From Phyllobacterium zundukense (GTDB taxonomy: Bacteria; Pseudomonadota; Alphaproteobacteria; Rhizobiales; Rhizobiaceae): a stretch of 64,000 nt of DNA. Made by a program: the position numbers and the translations under genes. The stretch is taken from NCBI RefSeq assembly GCF_002764115.1, contig NZ_CP017940.1, forward strand, positions 3,886,703 to 3,950,702. Reading direction: 5' to 3'. Position 1 is the first letter of the stretch. Each line of letters starts with the position of its first letter. The notes beneath the pieces are model-generated. The model saw only the letters and a program-made list of their open reading frames with translations. It did no database searches and was not told the DNA's origin. This document shows positions 21,853 to 31,608 of this stretch, piece by piece.

Positions 21853-21880
21853 AAAGGCCCGGAATTCCGGGCCTTTTTTG
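21853..21880 (+). terminator. Intrinsic terminator of lpdA
   Basis: AAAGGCCCGGAATTCCGGGCCTTT is a perfect palindrome followed by further Ts. It lies about 20 bases after the lpdA stop and can also serve the convergent minus-strand gene, since the stem is preceded by an A-run. Confidence 0.9.
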
Positions 21881-21901
21881 TATTCTGGCGTACAGTATTC
21901 G

Positions 21902-22240
21902 TTACTGAGCAGGAGCCGGAGCCGGTGTTGTGGGCGCTGGCGTTGTTGACGGCGCCGGAGCAGGCTCAGCGGGAGCCGGAGCTTTCGGTGCCGGGGCCAT
22001 CGCATCAGGTGCTGCGGGGGCTGCCGGGGCAGGCGCCTCACTCGTCGGGGCTGGCGGAGCTGGAGCATCCATCTCGGCGCCGCTGCGGTTCAGGTAATAA
22101 TAGCCGCCGACGACCAGCGCAGCGATGAGGATGCCAGCAATCAGAAAGCCACTGCCGCCGCCCGACTTGATCACAGTGGTTTTAGGATTCGTCGGATCGG
22201 TTTCCATGGGCCGCTGCTGCAAGTTTGGATCATAGGTCAT
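21902..22240 (-). CDS. Single-span membrane protein with Pro/Ala-rich tail
   Basis: A 112-residue protein. Residues 1-28 are polar, residues 32-49 form one transmembrane helix (FLIAGILIAALVVGGYYY), and the remaining 60 residues are an Ala-Pro repeat with occasional Glu and Thr, expected to be extended and disordered. Such proteins are frequent hypotheticals in Rhizobiales; no function is assigned. The tail is low-complexity, so database matches to it would mean little. Confidence 0.72.
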   Translation of the reverse strand: MTYDPNLQQRPMETDPTNPKTTVIKSGGGSGFLIAGILIAALVVGGYYYLNRSGAEMDAPAPPAPTSEAPAPAAPAAPDAMAPAPKAPAPAEPAPAPSTTPAPTTPAPAPAQ

Positions 22241-22392
22241 TTTGTGTCCTCCGTGACATTCCTTTACACAAGGATGTACGAATAACGGCTATTTCGCCAT
22301 TAGGTTCCAGAATATCCCGAAATTATGGAGATGTCTTCGGCACACGAGCGTGTATATACGTGGGTCTTGTGGATAAATACTTGCCCAGAGGC

Positions 22393-23460
22393 TCATTGAG
22401 CTGTGAGTGTATAGCCCTTGTTTTTGAGCAGTGCGACGAGACCTTGCTCTCCCGGCAGATGCAAGGCACCCACCGCTATGAATGCATTGCCTCTGTCGAC
22501 AATCGGAACAGCCCGGTCCGCCATGGTCCGGTTGCGGGCATTGACCATTTTCTCCTCGAATTCGGCGTAATTCTTGCCGCTTTCGGTTCCGTCGGGAGAC
22601 ACCGAGCGCATCAGCGGGAAGATCATGCCAATCTGGCCTTGCGTGTAGAGCACGGTCATTGTTTCAAACACGTCGGGTAGTTTCGGCCCCAGCGTCAGGG
22701 TTTCGATCAGCCCGTCGATGTGGAACTGTGCCGGCAGCGAGGCCATGGCACTCAGCTGATCCTTGATGGTTTCGAGGCCTGCAATCTGCTTGCCGCGGCT
22801 CCTGGCCTCCTCGGCCAGCTTGATATCAAGAAAGTTCGTGCCTTCCTTCTTGCGCGCGAATTCGCAGGCTGGCATGGCAAGCATGCTAGTGAGCATCCAT
22901 GGCTGCATGCGGTTGACCGCTGCAAGGGAGATTCCGCGTTCGGAAAGTGCGGATCTGACGGTCTCCAGCTTGTCCTTGGGAATGAGTTTGTCGAGTGTGG
23001 TGCCATCGGTGAACATCATCAGATCGGGCGTCTCCGCCATGACCTTCATTGGCGCTTTCGGGTCGAGTACTTCGTCCGTTTCGATGACGATCGTATCGGC
23101 TCCCTGATAGGCGGCTTCCGCGGCGTCGGAAAGCTTCAGCACGCGCGGATCGGTCAGATGCATGGTACCGAACAGGAAGGAGGGTTTCACGCCAGGCTTT
23201 TCGATCTTCCAGAGCAGTCCCTTGCCGTTTTCAGTTTCCGCCGCTTCCTTGCGCAGGGCGTTGAGCTTGGCCGGGTCGGTTTTCGCCATCTCCGCGATCA
23301 GATCGTGACCGCCGCAGGCAATCTCCTCGGCGCGGACGCGCGTTGCGCTGAAGGCGACAGCCAGAAACGAAGCCAGCAGCAGCCAGCTCAGCGCCAGGCA
23401 AAGCCTGAGAAGGCCATCGGCAATGCGATCAAGCGCGGGGAAAATATCTTTGTCGTTCAT
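22393..23460 (-). CDS. TraB/GumN family protein
   Basis: A 355-residue protein with an N-terminal signal or anchor (about residues 18-42) and a TraB/GumN domain. The domain starts with LLWKIEKPGVKPSFLFGTMH, whose GTxH motif is the family hallmark, includes TIVIETDEV and closes with FIAVGALHLPGEQGLVALL, the second conserved GAxHLPG motif. The histidines and glutamates suggest a metal-dependent enzyme related to Tiki proteases, but activity in bacteria is unproven. It is transcribed away from xerC. Confidence 0.88.
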   Translation of the reverse strand: MNDKDIFPALDRIADGLLRLCLALSWLLLASFLAVAFSATRVRAEEIACGGHDLIAEMAKTDPAKLNALRKEAAETENGKGLLWKIEKPGVKPSFLFGTMHLTDPRVLKLSDAAEAAYQGADTIVIETDEVLDPKAPMKVMAETPDLMMFTDGTTLDKLIPKDKLETVRSALSERGISLAAVNRMQPWMLTSMLAMPACEFARKKEGTNFLDIKLAEEARSRGKQIAGLETIKDQLSAMASLPAQFHIDGLIETLTLGPKLPDVFETMTVLYTQGQIGMIFPLMRSVSPDGTESGKNYAEFEEKMVNARNRTMADRAVPIVDRGNAFIAVGALHLPGEQGLVALLKNKGYTLTAQ

Positions 23461-23531
23461 GCCCGGTTTCTATCCATATGCCTGCGCAGAAAGCGTTAAT
23501 CTCCTCCCGCAAATTGTCTGTAGTGTGAACT

Positions 23532-24488
23532 TCAGGCGCGGGGGTGCGCCTTGTCGTAGATTTCCATCAATCGTTCCGTATCGACGCCGGTATAGACCTG
23601 CGTGGTCGACAGGCTGGCGTGGCCAAGCAATTCCTGGATGGTGCGCAGGTCACCGCCGCGACCGAGCAGGTGCGTGGCGAAGGAATGGCGCAGCGCATGC
23701 GGCGTTGCCGTATCCGGCAGGCCGAGTGCGCCTCGCATTTTCTGCATGTCACGCTGGATGATGGCCGAATGCAATTCGCCGCCGCGCGCCCCGCGAAACA
23801 GCGGCTTGCCCTCTTCCAGCGCATAAGGGCAGAGTTTGCGATATTCAGCGACAACGCGATGCACGATCGGCAGCAGGGGCACCATGCGGGTTTTCCCGCC
23901 CTTGCCGGTAATGGGAATGGAACGCGCATCCGGATCGGTCAGCGCCCCGCCATCGAGACCGAGCGCTTCGGAAATGCGCAGGCCGCATCCATAGAGCAGG
24001 GTCAGCACGGCGGCATTGCGAGCGGCGATCCATGGCTCTTCGTTGAGCTGTTCGCCAGTTTCGACCACGCGGCGCGCGTCGACCATGGTCAGCGGCTTCG
24101 GCAGGGATTTCGGCTGGCGCGGCGCGCGCATGGCGATCGAGGCTGCGGCATTGGCCATGCCCTGCTTTTCCAGATGGCGCAGGAAGGAGCGTATGCCCGC
24201 AAGTCCACGCCCAAGTGTACGAGCTCCGGCGCCATCATTGCGGCGCCGGGCCAGGAACGAGCGAAGATCGGCAATGCGCAGCGTCGCCACGTCCTTCAGC
24301 GCCGGCGGCTCGCCCAAATGGCCGGTGAGGAACTGGAAGAACTGGCGCGTGTCGCGCTCATAGGCTTCCAGCGTGTTCGCTGCCAAGCGCCGCGTATTCT
24401 TCAGCGATTTCAGCCAATTCTCGCGCGCGTCGATCAGGTCGGCTCTGGCGGAAACCAGGAATTGTTCGGTTTGCGGCTGGACGCCCAT
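23532..24488 (-). CDS. xerC: Site-specific tyrosine recombinase XerC
   Basis: A 318-residue tyrosine recombinase. The N-terminal SAM-like domain (NTLEAYERDTRQFFQFLTGH) is followed by the catalytic domain with the first arginine in LYGCGLRISEALGLD near residue 170, the HALRHSFATHLL motif near residue 265 and the nucleophilic tyrosine in TTQVYTGVD near residue 300. It is a chromosome-dimer resolvase together with XerD, rather than a phage integrase: there are no phage genes or attachment repeats around it. It diverges from rimM. Confidence 0.93.
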   Translation of the reverse strand: MGVQPQTEQFLVSARADLIDARENWLKSLKNTRRLAANTLEAYERDTRQFFQFLTGHLGEPPALKDVATLRIADLRSFLARRRNDGAGARTLGRGLAGIRSFLRHLEKQGMANAAASIAMRAPRQPKSLPKPLTMVDARRVVETGEQLNEEPWIAARNAAVLTLLYGCGLRISEALGLDGGALTDPDARSIPITGKGGKTRMVPLLPIVHRVVAEYRKLCPYALEEGKPLFRGARGGELHSAIIQRDMQKMRGALGLPDTATPHALRHSFATHLLGRGGDLRTIQELLGHASLSTTQVYTGVDTERLMEIYDKAHPRA

Positions 24489-24612
24489 GGCATCGCTCCT
24501 CAGGTTTTATCGCCCGGACAATGGCATGCCAGTCGTTACAGAGTCGTTTCGTCCTTGGTTTTGCCCGGGCTTTGCTCTAATTCGGGCTAAAGCGTAAAAA
24601 TGGAAGAATCCC

Positions 24613-25194
24613 ATGGCAAAGTTGAATGATCCGGTGCAGTTGGCGGTGATCGGTGCAGCGCACGGAACCCGCGGCGAATTGCGCGTGAAAACATTTACCG
24701 GCGATCCGATGGCGCTGGCTGACTACGGCCCGCTTTACGACGTGACCGGCAGGGCTTTCGAGGTGCTGGACATTCGTCCGTCCAAGACCGTTGTCGTCGT
24801 GCGCTTTCGCGGCGTAAATGACCGCAATATGGCCGAGGCGCTGAATGGTACGACCCTGTTCATCGAACGGTCGCAGTTGCCCCAGGATCTCGACGAGGAC
24901 GAATATTACCATTCCGATCTGATTGGGCTGGAGGCCATAGATGCGGAAGGCAAAAAGCACGGCAAGGTATCGGCCATGTTCGACTTCGGCGGCGGCGATC
25001 TTCTTGAGCTCACCGTTCCCGGCAAACGTCCCATGCTGATCCCGTTCACGCTGGCCGCCGTGCCGCAGGTTGACGTCAAGGCCGGTCACATCGTGATCGA
25101 TCCTGCCGCGGCTGGTCTCATCCCCGACGAGAATGAGGACGAGGAACGCCGCCGCCAGCTCGGCGGCGAAGGCGACGGGAAAAAGCAGTCATGA
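24613..25194 (+). CDS. rimM: Ribosome maturation factor RimM
   Basis: Assists maturation of the 30S head by binding S19. The 193-residue protein has the RimM N-domain ([21 protein letters not shown]) and a PRC-barrel with [16 protein letters not shown] and the end [16 protein letters not shown] charged tail of about 20 residues follows. The stop overlaps the trmD ATG. The gene rpsP, which often precedes rimM, is not in front of it here; xerC is divergent instead. Confidence 0.95.
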   Translation: MAKLNDPVQLAVIGAAHGTRGELRVKTFTGDPMALADYGPLYDVTGRAFEVLDIRPSKTVVVVRFRGVNDRNMAEALNGTTLFIERSQLPQDLDEDEYYHSDLIGLEAIDAEGKKHGKVSAMFDFGGGDLLELTVPGKRPMLIPFTLAAVPQVDVKAGHIVIDPAAAGLIPDENEDEERRRQLGGEGDGKKQS

Positions 25195-25901
25195 CAACGG
25201 AAGAGGGCAGCTTTCGCGCCACGGTGCTGACGCTCTATCCGGAAATGTTTCCGGGGCCGCTCGGCGTGTCGCTTGCAGGTAAAGCATTGCAGGACGGCGC
25301 GTGGTCGCTGCAAACAGTGCAGATCCGCGAGTTCGCTACCGACAAGCACCGCATGGTCGACGATACGCCAGCTGGCGGCGGCGCCGGCATGGTGATGAAG
25401 CCGGATGTGCTGGCACGCGCCGTCGATCATGTGGCCGACGGGCGGCCGAAACTGTTCATGAGCCCGCGTGGCAAGCCGCTTACGCAGGCACGGGTGCGCG
25501 AGTTGGCGGCCGGTTCCGGCGTTGTCCTGCTTTGTGGACGTTTCGAAGGGGTTGACGAGCGGTTGATCGAAGCCCGGGATTTCGAAGAAGTATCGATCGG
25601 CGACTATATTCTCTCCGGCGGCGAAACCGCGGCGATTGTCGTTCTCGATGCGATCGTCCGGCTGTTGCCCGGTGTCATGGGCAATGCCCTGTCCGGCGAG
25701 ACGGAAAGTTTCGAAACCGGGCTACTGGAGCATCCGCACTATACCAAACCGCAGGAATGGGAAGGACGCCGCATTCCGGATGTGCTTCTGTCCGGCAATC
25801 ATGGGGCGATCGACAAGTGGCGGCGCGGGGAAGCAGAACGGTTGACGCGGGAACGGCGGCCTGATCTTTGGGAAGCACATAAAGCGCCTTCAAAAAAATA
25901 G
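25191..25901 (+). CDS. trmD: tRNA (guanine-N1)-methyltransferase TrmD
   Basis: Makes m1G37 in tRNAs with G36, preventing +1 frameshifting. The 236-residue SPOUT-class enzyme shows [19 protein letters not shown] at the N-terminus, the [15 protein letters not shown] loop around residue 60, and the trefoil knot motifs [15 protein letters not shown] and [11 protein letters not shown]. It overlaps rimM by four bases. A 205-base gap separates it from rplS. Confidence 0.96.
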   Translation: MTTEEGSFRATVLTLYPEMFPGPLGVSLAGKALQDGAWSLQTVQIREFATDKHRMVDDTPAGGGAGMVMKPDVLARAVDHVADGRPKLFMSPRGKPLTQARVRELAAGSGVVLLCGRFEGVDERLIEARDFEEVSIGDYILSGGETAAIVVLDAIVRLLPGVMGNALSGETESFETGLLEHPHYTKPQEWEGRRIPDVLLSGNHGAIDKWRRGEAERLTRERRPDLWEAHKAPSKK

Positions 25902-26106
25902 GCGGCAAAAAGAATCGCCATCGGAGGTGACAAACCGGCTTTTATGGTGTATTTGCCCGCCAACTCGGGAAAAACCCGAATCCATTAATCAATGAATGGT
26001 GAATTCGCTCCTGCCTCGTCAGAGGCATAGAAATGCGGCCAAAGTTGCTGCGTTTCGAGTGTTGAGCGCTCTGACTGTTCGAGAAGACAAGAAAAGGATG
26101 AAGACG

Positions 26107-26559
26107 ATGACCGTCGAGATTATTCGTCAGCTCGATCTCGAGCAGAGAGCAAAAATCGAAGCAAAGCGCACGCTTCCGGATTTCCGCCCAGGCGACACGG
26201 TTCGTGTCAATGTCCGCGTGACGGAAGGTACCCGTACCCGCGTTCAGGCCTATGAAGGCGTTTGCATCGCCCGTAACGGCGCTGGCATCAACGAGAACTT
26301 CACTGTTCGCAAGATTTCCTACGGTGAAGGCGTCGAGCGCGTATTCCCGATCATTTCACCACTGGTTGAAGGCGTAGAAATCGTGCGTCGCGGCAAGGTT
26401 CGCCGTGCGAAGCTCTACTATCTGCGCGGCCTCACCGGCAAGGCAGCCCGCATTGTGGAGAAGAAAGACAACCGCAAGAACAAGACTGCTGTTCCGACCA
26501 CCGGCGCTGCCGAGGTGGTAACAGAAGCAACGGTTGCCAAGGCGCCTGCCGCTGAATAA
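26107..26559 (+). CDS. rplS: 50S ribosomal protein L19
   Basis: Ribosomal protein at the interface of the subunits. The ATG at 26107 is chosen because an AAAAGGA site lies eight bases before it; in-frame starts further upstream would add residues foreign to L19. The 150-residue product opens with [12 protein letters not shown] and contains [16 protein letters not shown] and [13 protein letters not shown]. The C-terminal 25 residues after the conserved KAARI region form an Ala/Thr/Val tail, as in other alphaproteobacteria. Confidence 0.96.
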   Translation: MTVEIIRQLDLEQRAKIEAKRTLPDFRPGDTVRVNVRVTEGTRTRVQAYEGVCIARNGAGINENFTVRKISYGEGVERVFPIISPLVEGVEIVRRGKVRRAKLYYLRGLTGKAARIVEKKDNRKNKTAVPTTGAAEVVTEATVAKAPAAE

Positions 26560-26580
26560 GCGCGGTTCCTGACAATTTGA

Positions 26581-26607
26581 AAAGGCGGTCTTCGGGCCGC
26601 CTTTTTT
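26581..26607 (+). terminator. Intrinsic terminator of rplS with UUCG tetraloop
   Basis: AAAGGCGGTC and GGCCGCCTTT form a 10-bp stem (with T-G wobble) around the very stable loop TTCG, followed by a T-run. It lies about 20 bases after the rplS stop. Confidence 0.92.
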
Positions 26608-26730
26608 ATTTGTGACGCGAAAATCTTCTCCGGCTGCACACATCGAGGGTACAGACATGCTTGCGGGGATTGACGCGCCGGTGACAAGGTGAAATCAGTT
26701 TCCGACGCAAACACGCGACAGGGGTTTGAG

Positions 26731-27525
26731 ATGAACTTGCGATCCGTTCTTTTGGCGGGACTTATGCTCGCCGTGGCGCCATTTTCCGCATCGGCTGCCG
26801 ACTTGCCTGATCTCGGCGGCAAACAAGTTACCGTGGTGACGGAAAACGCCTATCCACCCCTGCAATTTGTCGATCCGAAGACCGGTAAGCCTGTCGGTTG
26901 GGAATATGATGCGATGAACGAGATCGCCAAGCGGTTGAACTTCAAGGTCGAATATCTCAACACCAGCTGGGATGCGATGATCCAGGCCGTATCCGACAAT
27001 CAGTATCAGATCGGCATGACCGGCATCACCATCAACGACGAACGCAAGCAGAAGGTCGATTTCTCGGAACCTTACATGCGCTCGGAACAGTTCATGCTGG
27101 TGCGCAGTGACGAGAAGCGTTTCGCCGATCCCAAGAGCTTTGCCGAATTGAAGGATGCGCTTGTCGGTGCGCAGCCGGGCACGACCAATTTCTATGTCGC
27201 CGTCTACAATGTCCTCGATGGCAATGAGCAGAATCCGCGTATCAAGCTGTTCGAGACCTTTGGCGCGACCATCCAGGCGCTGAAGACCGGCGACGTCGAT
27301 CTTGTCCTGACCGACAGTACGGCCGGCAAGGGTTACGTCGATGCATCCGGCGGTGCGTTGAAGCTGATCGGCGGGCCGCTTGGCGCCGAGGATTTCGGCT
27401 TCATCTTCCCCAAGGGCTCGGATATCGTTGCGCCGGTCAATGCGGCCATCGCAGGGCTCAAGGCCGACGGAACATTCGACGCGCTCAACAAGAAGTGGTT
27501 CCTCGACTACAAGCTTGGCCAGTAA
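26731..27525 (+). CDS. Polar amino acid ABC transporter, periplasmic binding protein
   Basis: A 264-residue class-3 solute-binding protein. The start MNLRSVLLAGLMLAVAPFSA gives a signal peptide cut after ASA; the upstream in-frame ATG is rejected. Family features are KQVTVVTENAYPPLQFVDPK, the middle DAMIQAVSDNQYQIGMTGITI and the closing FDALNKKWFLDYKLG. It should deliver a polar or charged amino acid to the permease encoded nine bases downstream. The substrate cannot be determined from sequence. Confidence 0.93.
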   Translation: MNLRSVLLAGLMLAVAPFSASAADLPDLGGKQVTVVTENAYPPLQFVDPKTGKPVGWEYDAMNEIAKRLNFKVEYLNTSWDAMIQAVSDNQYQIGMTGITINDERKQKVDFSEPYMRSEQFMLVRSDEKRFADPKSFAELKDALVGAQPGTTNFYVAVYNVLDGNEQNPRIKLFETFGATIQALKTGDVDLVLTDSTAGKGYVDASGGALKLIGGPLGAEDFGFIFPKGSDIVAPVNAAIAGLKADGTFDALNKKWFLDYKLGQ

Positions 27526-27533
27526 GCTGAAAG

Positions 27534-28358
27534 GTGTCCGATAACGCTCAGAACAGGGGACCGTCCGAGAAGAAGGACTTTCCATGGTGGTTGCTCGTCG
27601 CCGTAGCGATCGCCGTTGTGCTGGGCGTTGCCATCCTTGTCAGCCCCATCTACGGACAGGTCTTCTCCACGGTATCGCAGGGTATCTGGATTACGGTCTG
27701 GGTCTCGCTTCTAGCCTTCTTCCTCGCCTCGACCCTCGGTTTGCTTCTGGCAGTGATGAGCCTGTCGGAGCATATTGCCGTGAGACAGATCGCACGCTTC
27801 TATGTAGAGATCGTGCGCGGTATCCCTCTGCTTGTGCTGCTGTTCTACATTGCCTTTGTCGGCGCCCCGGCGGTTGTCGCGCTGTGGAACTTCGTCACGC
27901 AGCCACTGCAGACTTCAGGCGTTCTTGACCCGCTGCAGGTTCGGGATTTTTCGCTGCTCTGGCGCGCCATCGTCGCCCTCATGCTCGCCTATGCGGCGTT
28001 TCTTGCCGAGATTTTTCGCGCTGGCATCCAGGCCGTGGACCAAGGCCAGATCGAAGCTGCAAAGGCGCTGGGACTGAAGCGTTTTCCGCGGTTCCGCCTC
28101 ATTATCATGCCCCAGGCGATCCGCACCATCCTGCCGCCCTATGGCAATGACTTCATCTCGATGGTGAAGGATTCCTCACTCGTCTCCGTGCTTGGCGTGG
28201 TCGATGTCACGCAGATGGGCAAGGTCTATGCCTCCGGCTCCTTCCGCTTCTTTGAGACCTATTCCGTCATCGCCTATGTCTACCTGATCCTGACGATCAG
28301 CCTGTCGCTGTGTCTGCGCTGGGTAGAACGGCGCCTGGGCCGGACTGAGCGTGGATGA
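27534..28358 (+). CDS. Polar amino acid ABC transporter permease
   Basis: HisM-type membrane subunit of 274 residues with a GTG start. The C-terminal EAAKALGLKRFPRFRLIIMPQ is the EAA loop that contacts the ATPase, and SMVKDSSLVSVLGVVD is the usual follow-up motif. Five or six membrane segments are visible. The binding-protein gene precedes it immediately. No ATP-binding subunit follows: the next gene is leuC behind its own promoter-like sequence, so this transporter must borrow an ATPase from elsewhere. Confidence 0.93.
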   Translation: MSDNAQNRGPSEKKDFPWWLLVAVAIAVVLGVAILVSPIYGQVFSTVSQGIWITVWVSLLAFFLASTLGLLLAVMSLSEHIAVRQIARFYVEIVRGIPLLVLLFYIAFVGAPAVVALWNFVTQPLQTSGVLDPLQVRDFSLLWRAIVALMLAYAAFLAEIFRAGIQAVDQGQIEAAKALGLKRFPRFRLIIMPQAIRTILPPYGNDFISMVKDSSLVSVLGVVDVTQMGKVYASGSFRFFETYSVIAYVYLILTISLSLCLRWVERRLGRTERG

Positions 28359-28454
28359 TAAACTGGTCTTGCGGTCAGATGTTGTCGAGCCACGCAATTC
28401 TGCGGCCAAAGAGCGGCGCATTGTCGCCGGAATATTACTTTTTTCGCTTGTTTC

Positions 28455-28483
28455 TTGACGTAAGTGAGCCTCGAGTGCATATG
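28455..28483 (+). promoter_or_regulatory. Putative sigma-70 promoter of leuC
   Basis: TTGACG and CATATG are separated by exactly 17 bases, and the -35 box sits in the extended form CTTGAC favoured in rhizobia. The element ends 47 bases before the leuC start. Confidence 0.45.
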
Positions 28484-28529
28484 TCCACGAAATAATCGAA
28501 AAGCACAAAACCGTGCCGAGGATATCGCT

Positions 28530-29939
28530 ATGACTGCGCCACGTACACTCTATGACAAGATATGGGATGACCATCTGGTCGATCAGCAGGATGACGGCAC
28601 GTGCCTCCTCTATATTGATCGCCATCTTGTGCATGAAGTGACCAGCCCCCAGGCTTTCGAGGGCCTGCGTGTGACCGGCCGCAAGGTCCGTCACCCGGAA
28701 AAGACACTGGCCGTGGTTGACCACAACGTGCCGACCTCACCGGACCGGGTCAATGGTATCAAGAATGAGGAAAGCCGCATTCAGGTCGAGGCGCTTGCCA
28801 AGAACGCTGCGGATTTCGGCGTCGAGTATTACTCCGAGAAGGATATACGTCAGGGCATCGTCCACATCATCGGACCGGAGCAGGGCTTCACCCTGCCGGG
28901 CATGACCATTGTCTGCGGCGACAGCCACACCTCCACGCACGGTGCCTTTGGTGCGCTGGCGCATGGCATCGGCACATCGGAAGTCGAGCACGTTCTCGCA
29001 ACCCAGACACTGATCCAGTCGAAAGCCAAGAACATGCTGGTGCGTGTTGATGGGGTCCTGCCGGCTGGCGTTACCGCCAAGGACATCATCCTTGCCATCA
29101 TCGGTGAGATCGGCACCGCAGGCGGCACCGGCTATGTCATCGAATATGCTGGCGAAGCCATTCGAGCGCTTTCGATGGAAGGCCGCATGACCATCTGCAA
29201 TATGTCGATTGAAGGCGGTGCGCGCGCCGGTCTTATTGCACCGGACGAGACGACATTCGCCTATGTCAAGGACAAGCCCCGTGCGCCCAAGGGTGAAGCA
29301 TGGGATATGGCGCTTGATTACTGGAAGACGCTGCAGAGTGACGAAGGCGCACATTTCGACAAGATTGTCGTTCTGAACGCCGCCGACCTGCCACCGATCG
29401 TTTCCTGGGGCTCTTCGCCGGAAGACGTGATTGCAATCACTGGCGCCGTGCCAAATCCGGACGACATCGCCGATGAGACGAAGCGCAGTTCCAAGTGGCG
29501 TGCGCTCGACTATATGGGCCTGAAGCCCGGTACGCCGATGACCGATATCAAGCTAGACCGCGTTTTCATCGGCTCGTGCACCAATGGCCGCATCGAGGAT
29601 CTGCGCGAAGTCGCCAAGGTCGTTGAAGGCCGCAAAGTCAGCGAAACGGTCGATGCAATGATCGTTCCAGGGTCAGGCCTCGTCAAGGAACAGGCGGAAG
29701 CCGAAGGCCTCGACAAGATTTTCAAGGCAGCCGGGTTCGACTGGCGCGAGCCGGGCTGTTCCATGTGCCTTGCCATGAATGACGACCGCCTGAAGCCGGG
29801 TGAACGCTGCGCCTCGACCTCGAACCGCAATTTCGAGGGCCGCCAGGGCTTCAAAGGCCGCACGCATCTTGTGTCGCCAGCCATGGCAGCCGCTGCGGCG
29901 ATTGCCGGCCACTTCGTCGACATCCGCGAGTGGAAATAA
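28530..29939 (+). CDS. leuC: 3-isopropylmalate dehydratase large subunit
   Basis: Isomerises 2- and 3-isopropylmalate in leucine synthesis together with LeuD. The start [15 protein letters not shown] is the family N-terminus; 22 upstream in-frame codons are rejected. The 469-residue protein is aconitase-like, with the iron-sulfur cysteines in FIGSCTNGR and in GCSMCLAMN, and [17 protein letters not shown] near residue 130. leuD and leuB are not in the window. Confidence 0.97.
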   Translation: MTAPRTLYDKIWDDHLVDQQDDGTCLLYIDRHLVHEVTSPQAFEGLRVTGRKVRHPEKTLAVVDHNVPTSPDRVNGIKNEESRIQVEALAKNAADFGVEYYSEKDIRQGIVHIIGPEQGFTLPGMTIVCGDSHTSTHGAFGALAHGIGTSEVEHVLATQTLIQSKAKNMLVRVDGVLPAGVTAKDIILAIIGEIGTAGGTGYVIEYAGEAIRALSMEGRMTICNMSIEGGARAGLIAPDETTFAYVKDKPRAPKGEAWDMALDYWKTLQSDEGAHFDKIVVLNAADLPPIVSWGSSPEDVIAITGAVPNPDDIADETKRSSKWRALDYMGLKPGTPMTDIKLDRVFIGSCTNGRIEDLREVAKVVEGRKVSETVDAMIVPGSGLVKEQAEAEGLDKIFKAAGFDWREPGCSMCLAMNDDRLKPGERCASTSNRNFEGRQGFKGRTHLVSPAMAAAAAIAGHFVDIREWK

Positions 29940-29945
29940 GCACCC

Positions 29946-29985
29946 TTATCTCTCCCACAAGGGGAGAGATAATCGGCATTGGCCG
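29946..29985. repeat. Short palindromic repeat, copy 1
   Basis: TTATCTCTCCC and GGGAGAGATAA form an 11-bp perfect stem around five bases, followed by the tail TCGGCAT. The same core and tail recur at 43911. It sits between the convergent leuC and queF genes and could end both transcripts. It resembles the small intergenic palindromes (RIME-like) of rhizobia. Confidence 0.65.
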
Positions 29986-30000
29986 CCCACACTACGTATT

Positions 30001-30459
30001 TCACCGTCCGCGATAGGCCGGAACACCCTGGTCCGGCAGCCAAAGGCCTTCCGGCACCGGACCGGTTTGCCAGAAAACGTCGATCGGAATGCCGCCGCGC
30101 GGATACCAGTAGCCGCCAATGCGTAGCCACAAGGGCTTGACCGCCTCGACGATGCGCTTGCCGATGCTGACCGTGCAGTCCTCGTGAAAAGCGCCGTGAT
30201 TGCGGAAACTGCCAAGAAACAACTTCAGCGATTTGGATTCAACCAGACTCTGGTCCGGCGCATAGTCGATCACCAAATGGCCAAAATCCGGCTGGCCGGT
30301 GACAGGGCAAAGCGAGGTGAATTCCGGGCAAGCAAAGCGTGCAAGAAAAAGTGTCCCCGCCTGCGGGTTGGGGACGGCATCGAGCGTGGCCTCATCCGGA
30401 TGCTGCGGGATTTTCACATCCTTGCCAAGCATGGTTGCCTGTTCTGCATAGTGACTCAT
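30001..30459 (-). CDS. queF: NADPH-dependent 7-cyano-7-deazaguanine reductase QueF
   Basis: Reduces preQ0 to preQ1 in queuosine synthesis. The start [18 protein letters not shown] is chosen because its ATG overlaps the queD stop; 18 codons upstream are rejected. The 152-residue, type I (unimodular) enzyme shows the catalytic cysteine C51 in [12 protein letters not shown] with the QPDFG signature at 56-60, and FHEDCTVSI later with the conserved glutamate. It is the last gene of the queC-queE-queD-queF operon. Confidence 0.95.
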   Translation of the reverse strand: MSHYAEQATMLGKDVKIPQHPDEATLDAVPNPQAGTLFLARFACPEFTSLCPVTGQPDFGHLVIDYAPDQSLVESKSLKLFLGSFRNHGAFHEDCTVSIGKRIVEAVKPLWLRIGGYWYPRGGIPIDVFWQTGPVPEGLWLPDQGVPAYRGR

Positions 30460-30842
30460 GCTGCTGTCCTTTCCATCTCGAATTCGCCCTGATACTCGCA
30501 ACCTTCGCCGCAAGTATCACGGTAAACGCCGACCTGAGCCAGGCCGGGTAGAGCCGGTGCAAAGTGCCGCCACAACCACATGGCAATATTCTCTAGCGTC
30601 GGCGTTTCCAGGCCCTTGATCTCGTTGAGGTACCGGTGATCGAGCTGCTCGACCGCGCTGTCGAAAGCGCTCTTCACAGCGCCAAGATCAGAAATGAGGC
30701 CGGTCCTGCTATCAGGTTTTCCTTCCAGCGTTACGCGTACGCGGAAGCTGTGTCCGTGCAGACGCGTATTGATGTGTCCGTCAGGAAATATGTGCGGCAG
30801 ATGATGTGCCGCTTCGAACGTGAATTCGTTGAAGATTCTCAT
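30456..30842 (-). CDS. queD: 6-carboxy-5,6,7,8-tetrahydropterin synthase QueD
   Basis: Converts dihydroneopterin triphosphate to CPH4, the first dedicated step of 7-deazaguanine synthesis. In the 128-residue protein the zinc-binding histidines appear as FEAAHHL near residue 11 and LHGHSF near residue 29, and catalytic residues as LDHRYLNEI. The family helix [11 protein letters not shown] is present. Its end overlaps queF by four bases; about 100 bases separate it from queE upstream. Confidence 0.94.
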   Translation of the reverse strand: MRIFNEFTFEAAHHLPHIFPDGHINTRLHGHSFRVRVTLEGKPDSRTGLISDLGAVKSAFDSAVEQLDHRYLNEIKGLETPTLENIAMWLWRHFAPALPGLAQVGVYRDTCGEGCEYQGEFEMERTAA

Positions 30843-30948
30843 GAGTGCTCCGTCAGCTCTGGCGCAATACAGGCGCCCGCTAAAGCAATTCCAGCAAAAG
30901 TGTGTAACGGTTTTGCGTCCGGAATTGCGGTAAACAACGAGCTCGCCC

Positions 30949-31608
30949 TCAGGGCAAGCCGATCAGTTTATGTGTCTGCGTGCTCAGCCGCCAAAGCGGA
31001 TGGGCGAGGCAATAGGCCGCTGCAGATGCCACATGCGATGCGGTTTGCGCCGGATCACCGATGACGTCAAGAGGTTGCAAATAGAAATGCTCGAAGGAAA
31101 GCTGCTCGAAGCGCGATGGATGCGTCTCGGGCTCCTTTTGCGGAAAGACGAGCTTGAGCTCGTTGCCGCTGGTCTGGACAAGCGGCGCTGCCGCTTTGGG
31201 CGAGACGCAAATCCAGTCGAGCCCGGACGGCGCCGCGATGGTGCCATTGGTCTCGACGCCAATTTCGAAACCGCGCGCATGAAAGGCGTCGATGAGCGGC
31301 GCATCGAGCTGCAGCAGCGGTTCGCCGCCGGTGCAGATGACATAGGGCTTGCCGCCCGATCTATCTGCATCGGGCCATTGCGCCGCCACCGCATCGGCCA
31401 GAGCTTCAGCGGTCTTGAACTTGCCGCCGCCCGGGCCGTTCACGCCGATGAAATCCGTATCGCAGAACTGGCAGACGGCCTCTTCGCGGTCGCGCTCAAG
31501 ACCCGACCAAAGATTGCAACCGGCAAAGCGCATGAATACGGCAGCACGGCCGGTGTGGTTGCCCTCGCCCTGCAGGGTCAGATAGATTTCCTTGACGGCG
31601 TAAGTCAT
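30949..31608 (-). CDS. queE: 7-carboxy-7-deazaguanine synthase QueE
   Basis: Radical-SAM enzyme that contracts CPH4 to 7-carboxy-7-deazaguanine. The start [16 protein letters not shown] is chosen by family similarity and because the ATG overlaps the queC stop. The 219-residue protein has the unusual cluster motif C-x14-C-x2-C (GCNLWSG...VCQFCDTDF) known for the QueE branch with an enlarged cluster loop, followed by [11 protein letters not shown] for SAM binding. Confidence 0.94.
   Translation of the reverse strand: MTYAVKEIYLTLQGEGNHTGRAAVFMRFAGCNLWSGLERDREEAVCQFCDTDFIGVNGPGGGKFKTAEALADAVAAQWPDADRSGGKPYVICTGGEPLLQLDAPLIDAFHARGFEIGVETNGTIAAPSGLDWICVSPKAAAPLVQTSGNELKLVFPQKEPETHPSRFEQLSFEHFYLQPLDVIGDPAQTASHVASAAAYCLAHPLWRLSTQTHKLIGLP

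Noticed and set aside
23532..24488. Tyrosine recombinase as sign of an integrated element
   Set aside because: The protein matches housekeeping XerC, its neighbours are core genes, and no attachment repeats, tRNA target or phage genes are nearby.
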